Of a stretch of DNA of 8,576 nucleotides, positions 5,898-8,576 are shown piece after piece. Location of the stretch: contig JAEURE010000095.1 of NCBI GenBank assembly GCA_016789485.1, forward strand, positions 1-8,576, read 5' to 3'. The position numbers and the translations under genes were made by a program. The stretch is from Anaerolineales bacterium (GTDB taxonomy: Bacteria; Chloroflexota; Anaerolineae; Anaerolineales; Villigracilaceae). The notes beneath the pieces are model-generated. The model was not told the origin of the DNA. It was given only the letters and a program-made list of their open reading frames with translations, and searched no databases. Numbering within the stretch: the stretch's first letter is position 1; each line of letters starts with the position of its first letter.

Positions 5898-6800
5898 TTA
5901 AAATTTTATTCGGGAAGCTTCTTCGATCAGCTCTATCTGCTTCGACGACAGGTATTTGGGAATCTGTACTTTTAATTTCACGAACAGATCGCCTTTTGTG
6001 CTTGGGCTTTTCAGGTGAGGCATGCCGCGCCCCGCCAGGCGAAAGACCTGGTCCGTCTGTGTGCCTGCCGGAATATTTAATTTAACTTTTCCATTCGGTG
6101 TATCCACTTCCGCTTCACCGCCGAGGATCAGTGTAAAAACGCTCACAGTCGATGTTGTGGTCAGATCGCTTCCATCACGTTCGAAACGACCTTCATCCTC
6201 AACATGGATGACCAGATAAAGATCGGTTCTTTCCGGCCCCGCACCTGCCACGCGGACTTTGGAACCTGTCTTTACCCCGGCAGGAATGCGCACCTGAAGT
6301 TTGCGTCCATTGGTGTGCAACTGGCGGGTTGTGCCTTCGTAGGCTTCCTGAAAGCTGATGGATACTTCCTGCTGGTAGCCTGGCTCCTGCTGTTGTGCCT
6401 GTCCGCGTGCCGAAGACCGAACCGCCTCGCCAAAGATGGTGCGGAAGAAATCAGAGAAGGTGGCTCCGCCGCCGAACATGTCATCCACATTGCCGCCGCG
6501 TTGCCCCGAACTCTGCTGTTGCTGGAACCACTCATCCCACCGAAAATCGCCGGGCCTGCCGCCGCCTGTGCGGAAGTCGGAATAAGCGCTGCCCAACTGA
6601 TCATAGCGCGCGCGCTTTTGCTCATCGCTTAAAACTTGATATGCCTCGTTAATATCCTTGAATTTGTCCTCGGATTTTTTATCGCCGGGGTTTTTGTCAG
6701 GATGATATTTCATGGCAAGTTTTCGATAAGCAGAGCGGATGTCGTCCGCGCTGGCTTTTCGGTCTACGCCGAGGATCTTATAATAGTCTTTGTATTCCAT
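5898..6800 (-). CDS. DnaJ-class co-chaperone without zinc finger (CbpA type)
   Basis: This encodes 300 residues. The J domain (about 5-70) starts [13 protein letters not shown] and has the essential HPD at 33-35 (YHPDKNPGD). A Gly/Phe and Gln-rich linker with [11 protein letters not shown] and [17 protein letters not shown] follows (about 78-124). The two beta-barrel C-terminal domains (about 144-300) include [54 protein letters not shown] and [11 protein letters not shown] segments. The CxxCxGxG zinc repeats of classical DnaJ are absent, which makes it CbpA-like; it should deliver clients to DnaK and stimulate its ATPase in the cytosol. ATG 6800 is chosen since family members start at MEYKDYY-type sequence; a TTG at 6836 would add 12 atypical residues. 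No good Shine-Dalgarno precedes 6800. It is the first gene of a likely two-gene operon with htrA. Confidence 0.93.
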   Translation of the reverse strand: MEYKDYYKILGVDRKASADDIRSAYRKLAMKYHPDKNPGDKKSEDKFKDINEAYQVLSDEQKRARYDQLGSAYSDFRTGGGRPGDFRWDEWFQQQQSSGQRGGNVDDMFGGGATFSDFFRTIFGEAVRSSARGQAQQQEPGYQQEVSISFQEAYEGTTRQLHTNGRKLQVRIPAGVKTGSKVRVAGAGPERTDLYLVIHVEDEGRFERDGSDLTTTSTVSVFTLILGGEAEVDTPNGKVKLNIPAGTQTDQVFRLAGRGMPHLKSPSTKGDLFVKLKVQIPKYLSSKQIELIEEASRIKF

Positions 6801-6806
6801 ACTGCT

Positions 6807-6836
6807 ATTTTCATCCCTGCGCAGGCTGTGAGTCAA
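6807..6836 (-). promoter_or_regulatory. Tentative promoter of the dnaJ-htrA operon
   Basis: The minus strand reads TTGACT (6836-6831), an 18-base spacer and GAAAAT (6812-6807). The -35 is five of six; the -10 is only four of six. Transcription would start at about the ATG itself, giving a leaderless mRNA, which agrees with the missing Shine-Dalgarno. A competing -10, TATAAC (6852-6847), lies further upstream without a -35. No CIRCE heat-shock operator is visible. Confidence 0.25.
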
Positions 6837-6881
6837 GCGCTCAAAGGTTATACTTACATAACTCTAACCTGAGTTTTTGGG

Positions 6882-6907
6882 AGACCAAAGCCTGAAGGCT
6901 GTGGTCT
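6882..6907. repeat. Imperfect hairpin in the divergent dnaJ / LOG intergenic region
   Basis: AGACCA (6882-6887) pairs with TGGTCT (6902-6907) and AGCC (6889-6892) with GGCT (6897-6900), closing the tetraloop TGAA; one A-G mismatch (6888/6901) interrupts the stem. In plus-strand RNA two G-U pairs (6881/6908, 6880/6909) extend it. It ends 40 bases before the LOG start and has no T-run on either side, so it is not a terminator. It may be a leader structure, an operator or a dispersed palindromic repeat. The rest of 6801-6947 holds a weaker dyad, AGGTTA-N14-TAACCT (6845-6870). Confidence 0.5.
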
Positions 6908-6947
6908 TTGAGCAAGAACCATTCTAAAAAGAAAAGATGAGAGAACT

Positions 6948-7529
6948 ATGAAATCAATATGTGTTTTTTGTGGGTCATCAGATTCGGTTCACGTGGACTA
7001 TAAAAAGGCTGCATTTCAGATGGGTGTCACCCTTGCTCAGCGGGGAATCCGCGTTGTTTTTGGCGGAGGAAAGACCGGCTTGATGGGTGAAGTAGCAAAC
7101 GGAGCTTTGTCTGTGGGGGGTGAGGTGATTGGTGTCATCATCCCTTCCATGAACACATCCGCGCTGGCGCATACCGGCCTCACCCGCATGGATGTGGCGC
7201 CTGATATGCACGGACGCAAGGCACGTATGCATGAGCTTGCGGACGGATACATTGCCCTGCCTGGCGGCTATGGCACATGGGATGAACTATTTGAAGCCAT
7301 CACTTGGGCGCAGACCGGGGCGCACGAAAAACCCGTGGGGATGTTGAATGTGAAAAAATATTACGATTTCCTGCTTGCCGCAATAGACCATGCCGTGGAT
7401 GAAGGCTTTATTTTTCCCGAACATCGCAGGGCTGTGTTTTGCGAAACCGAACCATCGGAATTATTGAATGAAATGGAAAAGTATGAGCATCCGCACGAAG
7501 CGGTGAAGAGATGGTTGAAGGAGAATTAA
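6948..7529 (+). CDS. LOG-family nucleoside 5'-monophosphate phosphoribohydrolase
   Basis: This encodes 193 residues, the standard length for the family (TIGR00730, formerly 'lysine decarboxylase'-like). The Rossmann-type fold begins KSICVFCGSSDS (2-13), with VVFGGGKTGLMGEVANGAL (36-54), HGRKARMHELADGYIALPGG (88-107) and the hallmark PGGYGTWDE (105-113), whose Glu113, with Arg90, marks the active site. Characterised members hydrolyse N6-modified or plain adenosine 5'-monophosphate, releasing the base and ribose 5-phosphate; in plants this activates cytokinins. In bacteria the usual role is nucleotide salvage or is unknown, and no isopentenyltransferase gene is next to it to suggest cytokinin synthesis. 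A weak purine-rich site (GATGAGAG) precedes ATG 6948. It is a single-gene unit, divergent from dnaJ, and its last codons lie inside the palindrome at 7521-7578. Confidence 0.92.
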   Translation: MKSICVFCGSSDSVHVDYKKAAFQMGVTLAQRGIRVVFGGGKTGLMGEVANGALSVGGEVIGVIIPSMNTSALAHTGLTRMDVAPDMHGRKARMHELADGYIALPGGYGTWDELFEAITWAQTGAHEKPVGMLNVKKYYDFLLAAIDHAVDEGFIFPEHRRAVFCETEPSELLNEMEKYEHPHEAVKRWLKEN

Positions 7530-7578
7530 ATAAAACATCCCGCAGAAGTACTTCTGCGGGATGTTTTATTTAATTCTC
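7521..7578. terminator. Perfect 58-bp palindrome acting as shared bidirectional terminator
   Basis: Each base from 7521 to 7549 pairs with its mirror from 7550 to 7578, a 29-bp perfect inverted repeat centred on GTAC. The GC-rich core CATCCCGCAGAAGT and its complement is flanked by TTTTATTTAATT on exit in both directions, so it should terminate both converging genes. It contains the last sense codons and TAA of the LOG gene (7527-7529) and two of the three bases of the methionine aminopeptidase TGA (7579-7577). Symmetry breaks at 7520/7579. Confidence 0.92.
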
Positions 7579-8323
7579 ATGCTTGCGTGAGAATGATCGG
7601 CTCATTCTTTGTGACGATGATCGTGTGCTCAAACTGCGCGGCAATGGTCTTGTCGATCGTTTGCAATGACCAGCCGTCTTTTTTCTCGACGACGCGTCCT
7701 TTGCCGGTGGTGAGAAAAGGCTCAATGGCCAGGACCAATCCCTCGTTAAGCATGCGGCGGTCGTCCGGTTTGTAGAAATTGAATACCGAGGCGGGTTGTT
7801 CATGGAGTTTATGTCCAATGCCGTGGCCGGTCAAATCGTAAATGACATTGTATCCATTTTGTTTGGCTTCGTCTTGAATGGTCTTGCCGATAATATTGAG
7901 CGGCTGTCCTGCTTTGGCGGCGTGCACCGCCTTGTGCAGCGCAGAACGTGTTGCCTCGAACATTTTCTCGTATTCAGGGATATGCTTTGCAACAACCATC
8001 GAGGCGCCGGTATCCGAAAAATAACCATCCATTTCGGCGGAGACATCGATGTTGATCAACTCGCCTTCCTGCAAAACATGATCGTTGGGAATGCCATGCG
8101 CAATGACAGGCGAAATGCTGATGCAGGTCGCGCCGGGGAATTGATACATGGCTTGCGGCGCGGATGTTGCCCCTTCTTTTTTCAGGAACTCGCTGCCAAT
8201 GTTATCCAGTTCGGCGGTAGTCATTCCCGGTTTGGCTTCCTCCATCATTTTTTTTAAGGCCAGCGCACAAACACGGCCAATGGCTTTCAAGTATTTAATA
8301 TCTTTTTCTGAATCAGCTGTCAT
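7577..8323 (-). CDS. map: Type I methionine aminopeptidase
   Basis: This encodes 248 residues, the normal length of the short bacterial type I enzyme without an N-terminal extension. It removes the initiator methionine from nascent cytosolic proteins. The five metal ligands of the pita-bread fold are present: Asp93 (NIDVS), Asp104 (FSDTGAS), His167 (GHGIGH), Glu201 (AIEPF) and Glu232 (QFEHT). The substrate-contacting histidines are His76 (IAHGIPND) and His174 (LHEQP). There is no type II insertion. ATG 8323 is preceded by AGAG seven bases upstream, inside the preceding gene, whose stop overlaps this start by 11 bases, so the pair is probably coupled. It sits away from the secY-map-infA ribosomal cluster where many bacteria keep map, so this could be a second copy in the genome. 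Confidence 0.95.
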   Translation of the reverse strand: MTADSEKDIKYLKAIGRVCALALKKMMEEAKPGMTTAELDNIGSEFLKKEGATSAPQAMYQFPGATCISISPVIAHGIPNDHVLQEGELINIDVSAEMDGYFSDTGASMVVAKHIPEYEKMFEATRSALHKAVHAAKAGQPLNIIGKTIQDEAKQNGYNVIYDLTGHGIGHKLHEQPASVFNFYKPDDRRMLNEGLVLAIEPFLTTGKGRVVEKKDGWSLQTIDKTIAAQFEHTIIVTKNEPIILTQA

Positions 8324-8576
8324 GTTGGTTCTCTTTTATTCCTCTTTCAATCGTTTCACGGTGTTCCAGGAAATGTTCGGTGGTATCGCTCAGTATCCAT
8401 AACAACAGCGGACGTTTCTGCGGGTCATTTGCGTGACGCGGCTTGAGCAGATCTTCAAAGCTCATTGACTCGAGTTTCGCGGTCAGACTCCCGAACGCCT
8501 GCTTTAGTTCATTCAGCACTTCGCCACGCTGACGATTTTTATTGCGTTCGAAAAGCACAGGGTTGATGACTTCCAT
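8313..8576 (-). CDS. C-terminal part of a small DinB/ClbS-like helical protein (start outside window)
   Basis: The frame is open from the window edge to TGA (8315-8313), about 87 residues. The visible part is helical and charged: VLNELKQAFGSLTAKLESMSFEDLL, a short loop with KPRHANDPQKRP, then LLLWILSDTTEHFLEHRETIERGI. The last segment, an aromatic/aliphatic stretch followed by T..H...H, resembles the final helix of DinB-superfamily four-helix bundles such as ClbS/DfsB proteins (usually about 150-180 residues). That assignment is tentative because only one half is seen. The ATG at 8576-8574 coincides with the window edge and is probably internal. The 11-base overlap with map suggests one transcript. 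No function can be claimed. Confidence 0.5.
   Translation of the reverse strand: MEVINPVLFERNKNRQRGEVLNELKQAFGSLTAKLESMSFEDLLKPRHANDPQKRPLLLWILSDTTEHFLEHRETIERGIKENQHDS

Noticed and set aside
6204..6632. Plus-strand 142-residue open frame with hydrophobic stretches
   Set aside because: It is antisense to the well-conserved J-protein gene and has no start signal.
6801..6836. TTG 6836 as the start of the J-protein
   Set aside because: It adds residues [11 protein letters not shown] that J-proteins do not have, and TTG 6836 coincides with a possible -35 box.
6837..6947. CIRCE (HrcA) operator or tRNA-like element in the dnaJ/LOG gap
   Set aside because: No TTAGCACTC/GAGTGCTAA pair is present, and the hairpin at 6882-6907 has no tRNA cloverleaf features.
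7796..8257. Plus-strand 153-residue open frame
   Set aside because: It is antisense to methionine aminopeptidase, whose five metal ligands are intact on the other strand.

Overview
The window is ordinary-density bacterial chromosome: nine protein genes (seven complete, one cut at each edge), short gaps and no RNA gene, CRISPR array, insertion sequence or phage gene that I can see. Base composition is fairly even along its length. The mix of a CASTOR/POLLUX-type channel, a lipoprotein HtrA, a zinc-finger-less DnaJ and a GTCATTGCGAG-type inverted repeat resembles Chloroflexota of the class Anaerolineae (often seen in sludge or sediment metagenomes). That placement is inference from gene style, not from a marker gene.

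Layout. Positions 1-1926 (+): the end of pxpB, then pxpC and pxpA, overlapping head to tail. Together they encode the prokaryotic ATP-dependent 5-oxoprolinase that converts pyroglutamate to glutamate. Positions 1975-3870 (-): a two-helix channel with a long cytosolic RCK/TrkA_N-type regulatory region of the CASTOR/POLLUX class. Positions 3871-4052: a divergent promoter region with a consensus -10 box and two dyads. Positions 4053-4694 (+): a small cytosolic sulfite-oxidase-fold molybdopterin oxidoreductase. Positions 4752-6800 (-): a probable dnaJ/cbpA-htrA operon for protein quality control. Positions 6801-6947: a second divergent region with a strong imperfect hairpin. Positions 6948-7529 (+): a LOG-family nucleotide 5'-monophosphate phosphoribohydrolase. 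Positions 7577-8323 (-): type I methionine aminopeptidase, preceded by and overlapping the C-terminal part of a small DinB/ClbS-like protein that runs off the window.

All three convergent junctions (1927-1974, 4695-4751, 7530-7576) hold a hairpin that looks like an intrinsic terminator. The last is a perfect 58-bp palindrome covering the stop codon of one gene and most of the stop codon of the other. The first is an inverted repeat whose three mismatches become G-U pairs only in the minus-strand transcript, and its U-tract is supplied by the last lysine codons of pxpA.

I found no convincing new multi-gene system. The items most worth a second look are the bacterial CASTOR/POLLUX channel with its dyad-bearing promoter, the long palindrome, the directional terminator/repeat, and the hairpin in the LOG leader.
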